Assembly: GCA_033851845.1 (NCBI GenBank)
Contig: JAWWOH010000140.1
Span: 34,090-98,089, forward strand
Length of the DNA: 64,000 nucleotides
Direction of reading: 5' to 3'
DNA from: RYN-124 sp033851845
GTDB lineage: Bacteria; Actinomycetota; Actinomycetes; Mycobacteriales; SCTD01
How positions within the stretch are numbered: position 1 is the stretch's first letter; each line of letters begins with the position of its first letter. Under the pieces are notes generated by a model. The model saw nothing but the letters and a program-made list of their open reading frames with translations, was not told the origin of the DNA and did no database searches. Below are positions 1-9,101 of the stretch, in pieces. The translations under genes and the position numbers were made by a program.

Positions 1-237
1 GGCGGCCTCACCTTTCCCGGGACGACGACGCGGCTCCCGGCCCTCACCATCCCGGTCCTCGTGTTCACCGGCGATCTCGACCGGATGGTGCCGCCGACGA
101 ACTCCGAGAACATCGCGGCGGCGGTCAAGGACGCGACGCTCGTGATCATCCCTGGCGCCGGCCACGTCAACTTCACCGAGCAGCCGGCCGCGGTCGCGAA
201 AGCGGTCCGCGAGTTCCTCGAGCGCGTCGACGCATGA
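1..237 (+). CDS. alpha/beta hydrolase, C-terminal part (5' end outside window)
   Basis: An open frame runs from the window edge to TGA at 235-237 and encodes about 78 residues. The visible part carries the end of an alpha/beta-hydrolase fold: a hydrophobic strand followed by FTGDLDRMVPP, which fits the acidic catalytic loop, and IPGAGHVNFTEQP, which fits the catalytic-histidine loop. The nucleophile region lies outside the window. The stop overlaps the start of the next gene (ATGA), so it is probably the first visible member of the operon that continues to 8155. The substrate cannot be inferred. Confidence 0.8.
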   Translation, partial: GGLTFPGTTTRLPALTIPVLVFTGDLDRMVPPTNSENIAAAVKDATLVIIPGAGHVNFTEQPAAVAKAVREFLERVDA

Positions 238-1562
238 GACTCGCTCGGGCACTGACGGCCGTGGCGCTCGTCGCCGCCGGGTCCCTCACGCCCACGTTGA
301 TGGCGACGTCCGCGCAGGCCGCCGACGCCAGCTGTCCCGTGTCGAAGGTGCAGCAGCCGACCACCCGCTGGCAGGGCACCTACTGCGGGGCGCTGACCAT
401 GCCGGCCGCACCGGACGGCGCGTGGCCGGCGCGGGACTACTACACGTACGTGCCTCCCGCGTCGACCTTGCCGCCGGCCGGCAGCCGGTCGCTGGTCGTC
501 TACCTGCACGGCACGACGCAGACCGCGACGGACGCCGCACTCGCGGCGAAGTGGAACGACCTCGCGGACAAGGCCGGCCTCGTCGTCGCCTATCCCGAGG
601 AGAGCGCCACCACTGACACCTCGGGCGCGGGACCCTCACGGGCCTGGGCCTGGGGCCGGGCTGCGTACGAGCCGCGCGGCCAGGGCGAGATGGAGACCAT
701 CGCCCGGATCACCCGCCAGGTCATGGCCGACTACGCAGTCGACCCGGCTCGGGTCTACATCAGCGGCCTGTCCGCCGGCGGGATCATGACGACGGTCATG
801 GCGGCGACGTACCCGGACCTGTACGACGGGGCGGCGATCTGGGCCGGTTGCGCGTACCTCTGCAGCGACGCCGACGGAGAGCTGGGGCACCAGCGGATGG
901 CCGACAAGGCCAGGCTCATCCCGGCGATCCTGTTCGCCGCCAGCACCGATGACGTCGTGGTCGCGCCGCTGAGCGCGGAGGAGATCACCGGCTGGACCGG
1001 CATGGACGACCTCGCCGACAACGGCGCCGCCGACCAGAGCGTGTCGCGGCAACCGAGCGAGGGACCGACCAACTACGACGCCGACTCGAGCGAGCTGATG
1101 CCCGCTCCGAACACCGGCCCGGACGACGGCAGCCGCGGCAACCTCGGAACGTGCGTCTACGCCTATCCCGACCCGCACGGCAACAACCCGTGCCCGGGAT
1201 CGACGCTGGGGTGGGAGACCTACCCGCACACCGTGACGAAGTTCGCGAGCAACACGGGCGGCTGCGCTCCGGCGACCCGTGCGACCCCGCTGCCCGAGCG
1301 ATGCGTTGCGGTCGAGAGCTGGCTGATCCACGGCCTGACGCACAACTACAGCGGCGGCAGCAACGAGGGCACCTTCGCCGACCCGATCGGGCCGGACACG
1401 ACGCTCGCCGCCTGGCGGTTCCTAGACGCTCACGCGGCCACCACGGTCGTGGGGCCGACGGTGCCGGAGCTGCCACTGCTCCCCGCCGGCTTGATCGCCG
1501 GCGTCATCACTCTCCTGCTCGTCGTACGACGCACGCAACCGGAGGTGCTCCGTGCACAGTGA
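234..1562 (+). CDS. secreted PHB-depolymerase-like esterase with C-terminal membrane anchor
   Basis: 442 residues. There is an N-terminal signal peptide ending near residue 30 (SAQAADA). The VVYLHGTTQ strand-loop at about 88-96 and the nucleophile elbow GLSAGG with Ser180 place it in the extracellular polyhydroxybutyrate depolymerase / feruloyl-esterase-like alpha/beta-hydrolase group. Asp239 or Asp240 and His370 (GLTHNYSGG) are candidate triad partners. A hydrophobic helix near 417-432 followed by RR suggests that the enzyme stays anchored on the outside of the membrane. It overlaps the preceding hydrolase by 4 bases and the following binding protein by 11 bases. The polymer or ester substrate is unknown; the depolymerase name is by family resemblance. 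Confidence 0.82.
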   Translation: MRLARALTAVALVAAGSLTPTLMATSAQAADASCPVSKVQQPTTRWQGTYCGALTMPAAPDGAWPARDYYTYVPPASTLPPAGSRSLVVYLHGTTQTATDAALAAKWNDLADKAGLVVAYPEESATTDTSGAGPSRAWAWGRAAYEPRGQGEMETIARITRQVMADYAVDPARVYISGLSAGGIMTTVMAATYPDLYDGAAIWAGCAYLCSDADGELGHQRMADKARLIPAILFAASTDDVVVAPLSAEEITGWTGMDDLADNGAADQSVSRQPSEGPTNYDADSSELMPAPNTGPDDGSRGNLGTCVYAYPDPHGNNPCPGSTLGWETYPHTVTKFASNTGGCAPATRATPLPERCVAVESWLIHGLTHNYSGGSNEGTFADPIGPDTTLAAWRFLDAHAATTVVGPTVPELPLLPAGLIAGVITLLLVVRRTQPEVLRAQ

Positions 1563-3198
1563 CACCTGGATCTGGGCTGTCGTCGGTGGGCTCGCGCTCG
1601 CCGGCCTGCTGCTGTTCCACATCCTGCACGGGTTCATGCAGTCACTGCCGGCTGAGGTGCGCGCGCCCATCACCGCGTCCGCCAAGGCCAACTCACGGCC
1701 GCTCGCCGTGCTCGCTGTCATCGTGCTGTGGACCGCGTCGTACGCGCTGTACTCGATCGCACACCTCGATGACGGGACCAACGCGCTCGCGAGTGCGGCG
1801 CAGAACGGCACGGGTACGACGACGGCTCCCGGCACAGCAACAAATGGCCCCGCCGCAGCAGGAAGCACGGCCCCCCTGCCCGGCGGCGCCGCCACCGGCG
1901 CCGTCAACGGCCCGACGACGACAACGACCACGGGTGGCACGCGCACGACTACAACGACCACCGGGAGCAGCAACCCGACCGTGGCCAACTCGACGGTCTT
2001 CGGCGGCGCAACGACCAAGCCGGCTCAGAGCTACCACGACTCCACGATCTACCCGCCCGGAGCCGCGAACCTGCGTGGCATCAGCAAGGACACCGTCGTG
2101 GTCTGCGGCCACGCGCCGCTGACGCTGGGGTATGCCATCAACACCAAGCCGGAGGACGAGCTCGTCTTCTGGAACTACCTCAACGCCAACGGTGGCATCT
2201 ACGGCCGCAAGTTCAACGTGACGCTCGAGGACGACCAGTACACCGCGACCGGCGGCGTGCCGGCCGCACAGAAGTGCCAGGCGAAGAACCCGTTCATGAT
2301 CTTCGGGGCACTCGGTGACGACGTCATCCCGCCGGTGCGGCAGTGGGCCGAGCAGAACAAGGAGCTCTACCTCTACGGCTTCACCCTGCGGACCGGCTCC
2401 GAGAAGTTCCGCTACAGCTTCACCAACACGATCAGCTCCGAGGACCTGTCCTCCGTCATCGCCGACCTGGGCGCCGACAAGGTCCCGCACAGCAAGGTCG
2501 GCATCATTTGGCGCAACAGCACCAACTTCCAGCCGGCCCGCGACCGCTTCAAGAAGGAGGTCGTGAAGCGCGGCGGAACGATCGTCGCGGACATCCCGGT
2601 GATGCAGGACCAGGGCAACTACTCACAGGAGATCCTCACGCTCCAGCAAGCTGGGGCCGAGGTCGTGTTCGTCCTCGACGACGCGTTCTCGCAGACCAAC
2701 ATCATCAAGCAGGGCAAGAGCCAGCAGTACAACCCGCACTGGCTCGTGTTCGGCTTCAACGTGCAGACCAAGGGTCTCGGCAACGACGCGCTCACCCCGC
2801 CGCTGATGGGTTCGAACCTGGCGCCGCCGTACGAGTGCCACCACTTCGGCGGGCCGTATGCGTCGTACGGCGCGGAGCTGAAGGTGTTCGAGGCGGCGTA
2901 CGCGAAATACTCCCCGAACACCGACCTGTGCGGGATCGCGGGTGACGTCGCCTGGCAGAGCTGGGTCTCGTTCAAGAACATGGCCGGGCTCTTCGTCGCC
3001 TGCGGCCGGGACTGCACGCGGGACCGGTTCGCCGGCATCATGGAGTCCGGCTTCAAGGGGACGACGGGGGCAGCGTGCCCGGTCGACTTCTCCGGAGACG
3101 GCCACCACGGTGGCTTCGCGGCCGACCTGTTCGAGGCGTACGCAGTGACGCCAGGCAACCCCGGCTGGCGGCCGATCCGCCGATGCGTCAAGGCCTAG
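1552..3198 (+). CDS. ABC transporter substrate-binding protein, branched-chain amino acid type, membrane anchored
   Basis: 548 residues from a GTG preceded by GGAGG at 1541-1545. The C-terminal part, about 165-548, is a type-1 periplasmic binding fold of the LivJ/K or Urt kind (region after KDTVVVCGHAPLTLG). Unusually, it lacks a lipoprotein signal. It begins with two hydrophobic helices (about 7-26 and 49-68) and a Thr/Gly/Ala-rich linker (about 80-155), so the binding domain is tethered on a stalk. The gene overlaps the upstream esterase and lies directly before the permease. This points to capture of a product released by the esterase; that coupling is inference. Confidence 0.88.
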   Translation: MHSDTWIWAVVGGLALAGLLLFHILHGFMQSLPAEVRAPITASAKANSRPLAVLAVIVLWTASYALYSIAHLDDGTNALASAAQNGTGTTTAPGTATNGPAAAGSTAPLPGGAATGAVNGPTTTTTTGGTRTTTTTTGSSNPTVANSTVFGGATTKPAQSYHDSTIYPPGAANLRGISKDTVVVCGHAPLTLGYAINTKPEDELVFWNYLNANGGIYGRKFNVTLEDDQYTATGGVPAAQKCQAKNPFMIFGALGDDVIPPVRQWAEQNKELYLYGFTLRTGSEKFRYSFTNTISSEDLSSVIADLGADKVPHSKVGIIWRNSTNFQPARDRFKKEVVKRGGTIVADIPVMQDQGNYSQEILTLQQAGAEVVFVLDDAFSQTNIIKQGKSQQYNPHWLVFGFNVQTKGLGNDALTPPLMGSNLAPPYECHHFGGPYASYGAELKVFEAAYAKYSPNTDLCGIAGDVAWQSWVSFKNMAGLFVACGRDCTRDRFAGIMESGFKGTTGAACPVDFSGDGHHGGFAADLFEAYAVTPGNPGWRPIRRCVKA

Positions 3199-3199
3199 C

Positions 3200-4066
3200 G
3201 TGGCGCAAGCGCTCGTCGTCGGTCTCGTCATCGGCGGCATCTACAGCCTGTTCGCGCTCGGCATCGTCCTGATCTACACCGGGTCGGGTGTGCTCAACTT
3301 CGCCCAGGCCGAGCTGGGCACGTTCACGCTGTTCGTCGCGCAGATCCTCATCGTCGAGCACCACTGGCCCTATGCCGCCGGGGCACTCGCATCGATCGTT
3401 CTCGCCCTAGCCGTCGGGGTGGCGTTCGAGCGCTTCGCGGTCTGGCCGCTGCTCGATGCGCCACGTGTGACCGTCGCCGTCGCGACGCTCGCCCTGCTCG
3501 CCCTCGCCGTGGCGCTCGAGATCACCCTGTTCGGACCGGTGGGTCGCAGCCTCGACCCACCGATCACGGGTCACAGCGTCAACGTCATCGGGGTCTACGT
3601 CAGCCCCAACCAGATCGCGTCGCTCGCCCTGGTCGCGCTGGTCGCCGGCGCGCTCGCGGCGTTCTTCCGCTTCACCGACTTCGGCCTGTCCGTCGTCGCC
3701 GCGGCGCAGGACCAGGAGGCGCTCCGCTTTCTCGGCATCCCGCTCGCTCGTGCGTCGATGTTCACGTGGGGACTCGCTGCGGTTCTCTCCGCCGTGGCGG
3801 CGCTGCTGATCCAGCCGGACATCGGGGTCATCTCACCGAGCGCCTACAGCGGGATCTTCATCCGCGCACTCAGCGCCGCGCTCATCGGCGGCCTCGGCAG
3901 CATGCGCGGTGCGTTCCTCGGCGGCGTGATCGTCGGCGTCGGCGCAGCGGCGATCCGGCACGCCACGGTGGGGACTTCGGTCACCGGACTGCCCGAGCTC
4001 TGCATCTTCGCGGCCGTCGTGCTGACCCTGGTCTTCCGTCCGCAGGGGCTGTTCGGCGCGCGATGA
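3200..4066 (+). CDS. branched-chain amino acid-type ABC transporter permease (LivH-like)
   Basis: 288 residues from GTG one base after the preceding stop. The protein is almost entirely hydrophobic, with about eight predicted membrane helices, and has the LivH-type start GLVIGGIYSLFALGIVLIYT. It also has the family segment LNFAQAELGTF and the C-terminal ALIGGLGSMRGAFLGGVIVG loop that contacts the ATPase. It would form half of the membrane channel together with the next protein. The stop overlaps the next start (ATGA at 4063-4066). The solute is unknown, since the family carries amino acids, urea, amides and aromatic acids. Confidence 0.92.
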   Translation: MAQALVVGLVIGGIYSLFALGIVLIYTGSGVLNFAQAELGTFTLFVAQILIVEHHWPYAAGALASIVLALAVGVAFERFAVWPLLDAPRVTVAVATLALLALAVALEITLFGPVGRSLDPPITGHSVNVIGVYVSPNQIASLALVALVAGALAAFFRFTDFGLSVVAAAQDQEALRFLGIPLARASMFTWGLAAVLSAVAALLIQPDIGVISPSAYSGIFIRALSAALIGGLGSMRGAFLGGVIVGVGAAAIRHATVGTSVTGLPELCIFAAVVLTLVFRPQGLFGAR

Positions 4067-5877
4067 CGACGACGACGCGCAGTCATCGCAGGAGCACCGA
4101 CATCGCGCTGATCCTTCTCGCCTGCGTCGTGCTCCCACCGCTCACCGGCTGGGCGATGCCCGATCTGCTGTCGTCCGCGCATGCGCTGACCCTCACGTAC
4201 GGCGTCAGCCTCGGCATCGCCGCGCTGTCGTTGAACCTGCTCCTCGGGTACGCCGGACAGCTCTCCCTCGGCCACGCCGCGCTGCTCGGGATCGGCGCGT
4301 TCGTTGCCAGCGTCATGGTCGACCGCTTCGCACTGCCGATGTACGCCGGGTGGGCCGTCGGTGGCCTCGCCGGCGGGATCATCGCGCTGGCCATCGGCAT
4401 CCCCGCCCTGCGGCTACGCGGCCTCTACCTCGCCCTGGTCACGCTGGTCTTCGGCGCGACGATGCAGGCGTCCGTGCTGAGGTGGCGGTTCTTCTCCCAT
4501 GGTTCCTCGGGCGCCTCACTGCCGCGTCGCTGGTGGTTCGGCGACCACATCCTGATCAACGAGCCGATCTACCTCTCGATGTGCCTGGTGGTCCTCGTAG
4601 GCGTGTGGCTCGTCGACATGAACGTGCTGCGGACCAGGCTCGGCCGCGCCTTCCTGGCCATCCGCGAGGACGAGACGACGGCACAGTCCTTCGGCATCGA
4701 CGTCGTCCGCTACAAGCTCCTCGCGTTCGTGCTCTCCGGTGTCATGGCCGGAATCGCGGGCGCCCTGTACGGCGGTGGCATCGGCCTGGTCACCAGCGAC
4801 GAGTTCGGCCGCGAGCTGTCACTGCGCATCGTGCTCATCGTCGTCATCGGCGGCATCGGCCGCCGGTGGGGCCCGGTCGTCATCTCCGTGCTGCTCGCCA
4901 TCGCACCCACGCTGCCCCCGCCGTTCCGCCGCTACGACCTCGTCATCGCCGCTGCGATCACCCTCTACAACATCGTGAAGCTGCCGGAAGGCCTCGCCGG
5001 TTTCGTTGCCCGCCAGCGGGCGGCGCCGACCGGTCCCCCGGTGGACGTCGAGCAGCTGCGCGGCATCAACCTCGCCACCGCCGCCGGCCTGACCTCTCGC
5101 CCGCGGTCAACGGATCTGCTCGTCGTCGAAGGCATGTCCGTCACGTTCGGCGGCCTGCACGCCGTGGAGGATGTCTCGCTCACCGTTCCGGCGGGCCAGA
5201 TCATCGGGATCATCGGCCCGAACGGCGCGGGCAAGTCGACGCTGTTCAACGCGATCTCGGGGTTCGTCCCGTCGACCGGCACCGTGACTTTGGACGGCGT
5301 CCCGGTGCACCGGCGCAAGCCGCACGAGCGGGCCGGGCTCGGCCTCGGCCGTACCTTCCAGAACATCGGCCTCGCCCGCGACCAGAGCGTGCGGCAGAAC
5401 ATCCTGCTCGCACTGCATCCCTTCGCCCGGTACGGCGACGTGGCCGCCCTGTCCTACGCGCGAGCGGCCCGCGGTGTCGAGTCCGTCCTGGCGACGATCG
5501 CCGACGAGGTCATCAACGGGCTCGCCTTCGGGCAGTACGCCGACACACCCGTACGGCAGCTCTCCGGCGGCCAGCAGCGACTCGTCGAGCTGGCCGCCGT
5601 CCTCGCCACCGGACCGAAGCTGCTGATGCTCGACGAGCCGACAGCCGGGCTGTCACCGGCCGCGGCGGAGAGCCTCGCGACGCGACTCGGTCAGCTCCGC
5701 GACGAGCACGGGCAGAGCATCCTGCTCATCGAGCACAACGTCCCGCTGGTGCTCGACCTGTGCGACTACGTGTACGTCCTCAACGCCGGCCAGCTCCTCG
5801 CCCAGGGCACGACCCAGGAGCTCGCCGCGATGCCGGAGATCCTCGACGCCTACCTGGGCGGGACGGTCCTCGCATGA
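4063..5877 (+). CDS. fused ABC permease-ATPase (LivM-LivG type)
   Basis: 604 residues from ATG at 4063, chosen for the ATGA overlap with the permease gene. Residues about 1-340 are a LivM-type membrane domain (NLLLGYAGQLSLGHAALLGIGAF). Residues about 350-604 are a LivG-type ATPase with Walker A GPNGAGKST near 385, signature LSGGQQ near 500 and Walker B LMLDEPT near 522. The C-terminal IEHNVPLVLDLCDYVYVLNAG is typical of LivG. Fusion of permease and ATPase is a known variant in actinobacterial importers but is not the E. coli arrangement, where they are separate genes. Confidence 0.92.
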   Translation: MTTTTRSHRRSTDIALILLACVVLPPLTGWAMPDLLSSAHALTLTYGVSLGIAALSLNLLLGYAGQLSLGHAALLGIGAFVASVMVDRFALPMYAGWAVGGLAGGIIALAIGIPALRLRGLYLALVTLVFGATMQASVLRWRFFSHGSSGASLPRRWWFGDHILINEPIYLSMCLVVLVGVWLVDMNVLRTRLGRAFLAIREDETTAQSFGIDVVRYKLLAFVLSGVMAGIAGALYGGGIGLVTSDEFGRELSLRIVLIVVIGGIGRRWGPVVISVLLAIAPTLPPPFRRYDLVIAAAITLYNIVKLPEGLAGFVARQRAAPTGPPVDVEQLRGINLATAAGLTSRPRSTDLLVVEGMSVTFGGLHAVEDVSLTVPAGQIIGIIGPNGAGKSTLFNAISGFVPSTGTVTLDGVPVHRRKPHERAGLGLGRTFQNIGLARDQSVRQNILLALHPFARYGDVAALSYARAARGVESVLATIADEVINGLAFGQYADTPVRQLSGGQQRLVELAAVLATGPKLLMLDEPTAGLSPAAAESLATRLGQLRDEHGQSILLIEHNVPLVLDLCDYVYVLNAGQLLAQGTTQELAAMPEILDAYLGGTVLA

Positions 5878-6635
5878 GCGAGCCCGCCATCCAGGCCCGG
5901 CAGGTCGTGGCCGGCTTCGGCGCCAACACGATCCTGCACGGTGTCGACCTCACCGTCGAGCGCGGCGACTGCGTCGGGATCTTCGGGCTGAACGGCGCCG
6001 GCAAGAGCGTCACGATGAAGGTGCTCGCCGGGCTGGTCCCGGTGCGCAGCGGGACCATCGAGGTCTTCGGCGCGGACGTCACCCACGAGCCACCCGAGAG
6101 CCGGGTGCCCCGCGGCGTCGCCTACCTGCCGCAGGCCCGGCAGCTGTTCCCGCGACTCACCGTGGAGCAGAACTTGCGGCTCGGGGGCTACGTCACCCGT
6201 CGTACCGACAAGGCGAAGTACCGGCACGTCGTCGACGGCGTCTACGAGCGCTTCCCGCGCCTGGCCGAGCGACGCAACCAGCTGGCCGGCTCCATGTCCG
6301 GCGGTGAGCAGGCGATGCTCGCCCTCGGTCGGGCGCTGGCCAGCTCGCCGGAGGTGCTGCTGATCGACGAGCCGTCGGCCGGACTCGCACCGTCGGTCGT
6401 GGACCTCGTGCTCGAGATGCTGCTGCAGCTTCGCGCCGACGGCCTGACGATCGTCCTCGTCGAGCAGAACATCGGCTTCGGCTTCCGGCTCGTCGAACGC
6501 GCCGCCATCATGCAACGCGGCACGGTGGTCTACGAGGGCGACGTCGCGCATCTGGACACAGCGCGTGTCGCCGAGCTGCTCGGCGTCGGGCGGCTGCTCT
6601 CCCACCAGCTCCGTCAACCAACGAGGGAGACCTGA
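5874..6635 (+). CDS. ABC transporter ATP-binding protein (LivF-like)
   Basis: 253 residues from ATG at 5874, overlapping the fused permease-ATPase by 4 bases. It has Walker A GLNGAGKS near 38, the LivF-type segment VAYLPQARQLFPRLTVEQNL, signature MSGGEQAMLALGRAL near 141, Walker B LLIDEPSAGLAP near 163 and EQNIGF with the switch region. It would pair with the ATPase half of the preceding protein. The stop overlaps the next start (TGATG at 6633-6637), so transport and acyl activation are translationally coupled. Confidence 0.93.
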   Translation: MSEPAIQARQVVAGFGANTILHGVDLTVERGDCVGIFGLNGAGKSVTMKVLAGLVPVRSGTIEVFGADVTHEPPESRVPRGVAYLPQARQLFPRLTVEQNLRLGGYVTRRTDKAKYRHVVDGVYERFPRLAERRNQLAGSMSGGEQAMLALGRALASSPEVLLIDEPSAGLAPSVVDLVLEMLLQLRADGLTIVLVEQNIGFGFRLVERAAIMQRGTVVYEGDVAHLDTARVAELLGVGRLLSHQLRQPTRET

Positions 6636-8155
6636 TGTCCAGCTCGCTGTGGGAGACCCTGCGTCGACCCGAGTCGCTGTACGGCGACCAGCCGGCGTAC
6701 GTCGACGGCGACGCTCGGCGGACGTACCGCGAGCTCGCCGACCGCTGCCGGCGGCTGGCAGGTGCGCTGCAGGGCTCCGGCGTCGGCGTCGGCGACCGCG
6801 TTGCGGTGCTGATGGCGAACGGCCACCGCTACCTGGAGTGCTACTTCGCGCTGCCCGGCATGGGCGCAGTCATGGTGCCGCTGAACAACCGGCTCGCGCT
6901 GCCGGAGTTCCGCTACATCCTCGAGGACGCCGCGGTCCACACACTGATCGCGGACGACACCTACGCGGAGACAGCGGCGCAGCTCGAGAACTCGGTGAAG
7001 CAGGTCATCGTCGGCGCCTCGGCGTACGAGGCCTTGATCTCGGACGTGACCCCCGCGACGCTCCCGGTGGCGGTCGACGAGAACGACATCGCCGGACTCT
7101 TCTACACGGGCGGCACCACCGGCGCGTCGAAGGGCGTGATGCTGTCGCACCGCAACCTGCTGGCCAACGCCATGCACATCACGATCGCCCTGGAGTACAG
7201 CTCGTCGGAGATCTACCTGCACACGGCGCCCATGTTCCACCTCGCCGATGGCGCGTCGACGTACTCCGTCAGCTGGGTCGGCGGGTGCCACACGTTCCTG
7301 CCGTCGTTCGATGCCGGGGCGACGATCGACGTCATCGCCCGTGAACGCGTGACGGCGACGCTGATGGTGCCGGCGATGCTGACCGCCATCTGCGAGCACC
7401 CGTCGGCGAAGGCGGCCGACTTCTCCTCGATGCGGATGGTGCTGCACGGCGCCGCCCCGATCTCGACATCGCTGCTGCGCAGATCGATCGAGGTGATCGG
7501 CTGCTCGTTCGCGCAGGGCTACGGCATGACCGAGGTGGCGCCACTCGCCACCGTGCTCGACCACGAGGAGCGGCTGGTCGACTCGCCGAGGCTGCGCTCC
7601 GCCGGCCGCGAGATCGTCGGCGTCGAGGCAACCGTGCGACGCGAGGACGGCACGGTATGCGACGTCGACGAGGTCGGCGAGGTCGTGCTCCGCGGACCGA
7701 ATGTCATGCTCGGCTACTGGAACAAGCCGACCGAGACCGAGGAGGTCCTGCGCGACGGCTGGTACTGGACCCGCGACCTCGGCTACCTCGACAGCGAGGG
7801 CTTCCTGTTCCTCGTCGACCGCGCCAAGGACATGATCATCTCCGGCGGCGAGAACGTGTACTCGATCGAGGTCGAGGACGCCCTCTGCAAGCATCCCGCA
7901 GTGCTGGAGTCCGCCGTCATCGGCGTACCCGATGAGAAGTGGGGTGAGCGGGTGCACGCCGCTGTCGTCCTGCGTGCGGGGGCGACCGTCACGGAGAACG
8001 AGCTGAGCGCGCACTGCCACGAGCTGATCGCCGGGTACAAGTGCCCGCGCTCGATGGAGTTCGTCTCGGAACTGCCGCGCTCAGGCGCCGGCAAGGTCCT
8101 GAAGCGCGACATCCGCGACCGCTACTGGGCCGGGTCCGACCGAAGCATCAACTGA
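6635..8155 (+). CDS. AMP-dependent acyl-CoA synthetase/ligase
   Basis: 506 residues. The adenylate-forming signature YTGGTTGASKGVM lies near 157-169, GYGMTEVAP near 295, the hinge region with DRAKDMIISGGENVYSIEVE near 390-410, and the catalytic lysine in GAGKVLKRDI near the C-terminus. Length and motifs fit fatty-acyl or aryl-acid CoA ligases (FadD/Acs superfamily). It is the last gene of the 1-8155 operon, so it probably converts an imported carboxylic acid to its CoA thioester. The acid itself cannot be read from the sequence. Confidence 0.9.
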   Translation: MSSSLWETLRRPESLYGDQPAYVDGDARRTYRELADRCRRLAGALQGSGVGVGDRVAVLMANGHRYLECYFALPGMGAVMVPLNNRLALPEFRYILEDAAVHTLIADDTYAETAAQLENSVKQVIVGASAYEALISDVTPATLPVAVDENDIAGLFYTGGTTGASKGVMLSHRNLLANAMHITIALEYSSSEIYLHTAPMFHLADGASTYSVSWVGGCHTFLPSFDAGATIDVIARERVTATLMVPAMLTAICEHPSAKAADFSSMRMVLHGAAPISTSLLRRSIEVIGCSFAQGYGMTEVAPLATVLDHEERLVDSPRLRSAGREIVGVEATVRREDGTVCDVDEVGEVVLRGPNVMLGYWNKPTETEEVLRDGWYWTRDLGYLDSEGFLFLVDRAKDMIISGGENVYSIEVEDALCKHPAVLESAVIGVPDEKWGERVHAAVVLRAGATVTENELSAHCHELIAGYKCPRSMEFVSELPRSGAGKVLKRDIRDRYWAGSDRSIN

Positions 8156-8244
8156 GCCGCGGCAACACCTGAGCTGATCGGACCATGGCGGTTTTCGGAC
8201 GATTCCGGCATGGTGTCCACAGGTTGACTTCTCAAGGGGGACAC

Positions 8245-8544
8245 ATGGCTGGGTTCGTGCAGATCATCGAGTTCACGACATCACGACCCGAGGAGGTCAA
8301 GGCGCTCGGCGAGGAGTACCGCGCCACCCGAGGCGACTCGCCCGTCGTACGCGGCACGTTCACGGCCGACAAGGACCGGCCGAACACCTACCTGAACATC
8401 GTCGAGTTCCCGTCGTACGAAGCGGCGATGAAGAACTCCCAGGACCCGGCGACGTCGGAGTTCGCCCAGAAGATGATGGTGCTCTGCGACGGCCCGGCGA
8501 AGTTCTACAACCTTGACGTCCTGGACGTCTGGACGGCCAACTAG
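8245..8544 (+). CDS. small dimeric alpha/beta-barrel protein
   Basis: 99 residues. The ATG at 8245 is chosen over an in-frame ATG at 8185 because AAGGGGG (8234-8240) sits at the right distance and the protein then begins at the first beta strand, MAGFVQIIEFTT. Composition and the pattern strand, TADKDRPNTYLNIVEFPSYEAA, helix, strand resemble small ferredoxin-like dimeric barrel proteins (antibiotic biosynthesis monooxygenase / EthD type). No catalytic residue is identifiable and the fold assignment is tentative. It lies 89 bases after the acyl-CoA ligase and may be its own unit. Confidence 0.65.
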   Translation: MAGFVQIIEFTTSRPEEVKALGEEYRATRGDSPVVRGTFTADKDRPNTYLNIVEFPSYEAAMKNSQDPATSEFAQKMMVLCDGPAKFYNLDVLDVWTAN

Positions 8545-8591
8545 TCACAAGCGCGGAGTCGCGCAACACGCACAGCCGTTTCGGTTGGGCG

Positions 8592-9101
8592 GTGCTCCTG
8601 GCTGCCTGTGTCGCGGTCTCGCTCGGGGTCTACGGCCGTGCACATACCGCCGCGCAGCGACCCCTGTTCGACCTCGGCTTCTCGAGCATGCTGCCGATGA
8701 AGGCGTGGCTGACGACGGTCGCGACCGCCCTGCTCGCCGTACAGCTGATCACCGCGCTGTGGATGTGGCGCCGCCTTCCTCTCGCCGGCCGACCGCCGGC
8801 ATGGGTCGCCGGCGTGCACCGATGGAGCGGCACCGCCGCGTTCGTGACGACGCTGCCGGTCGCCTTCCACTGCCTGTGGTCGCTCGGCTTCGTCACGACG
8901 TCGCCCCGCGTCGCGCTGCACGGGTTCACGGGCTGCCTGTTCTACGGCGCGTACGCCGCGAAGATGCTGTCGCTGCGGATGCGCGGTCTGCCCGGGTGGG
9001 CCCTGCCGGTGCTCGGCGGCACGGTGCTCGGCAGCCTCGTGATGCTGTGGCTGACGGCAGCGCTGTGGTTCTTCACCAGAAGCGGGATCCCGCTCACGTG
9101 A
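8592..9101 (+). CDS. DUF6529-type integral membrane protein
   Basis: 169 residues from GTG; the frame is open further upstream, so the start is uncertain. About four membrane helices are visible. The arrangement HRWSG...AFHCLWSLGF...LHGFTGCLFYGAYAAKM places several His residues in or beside helices, as in cytochrome-b-like or ferric-reductase-like membrane proteins. Proteins of this DUF are found beside Rieske proteins in actinobacteria, and here the next gene overlaps by 4 bases (GTGA) and encodes one. It is likely the membrane partner of a small electron-transfer unit; heme binding is inference. Confidence 0.75.
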   Translation: MLLAACVAVSLGVYGRAHTAAQRPLFDLGFSSMLPMKAWLTTVATALLAVQLITALWMWRRLPLAGRPPAWVAGVHRWSGTAAFVTTLPVAFHCLWSLGFVTTSPRVALHGFTGCLFYGAYAAKMLSLRMRGLPGWALPVLGGTVLGSLVMLWLTAALWFFTRSGIPLT

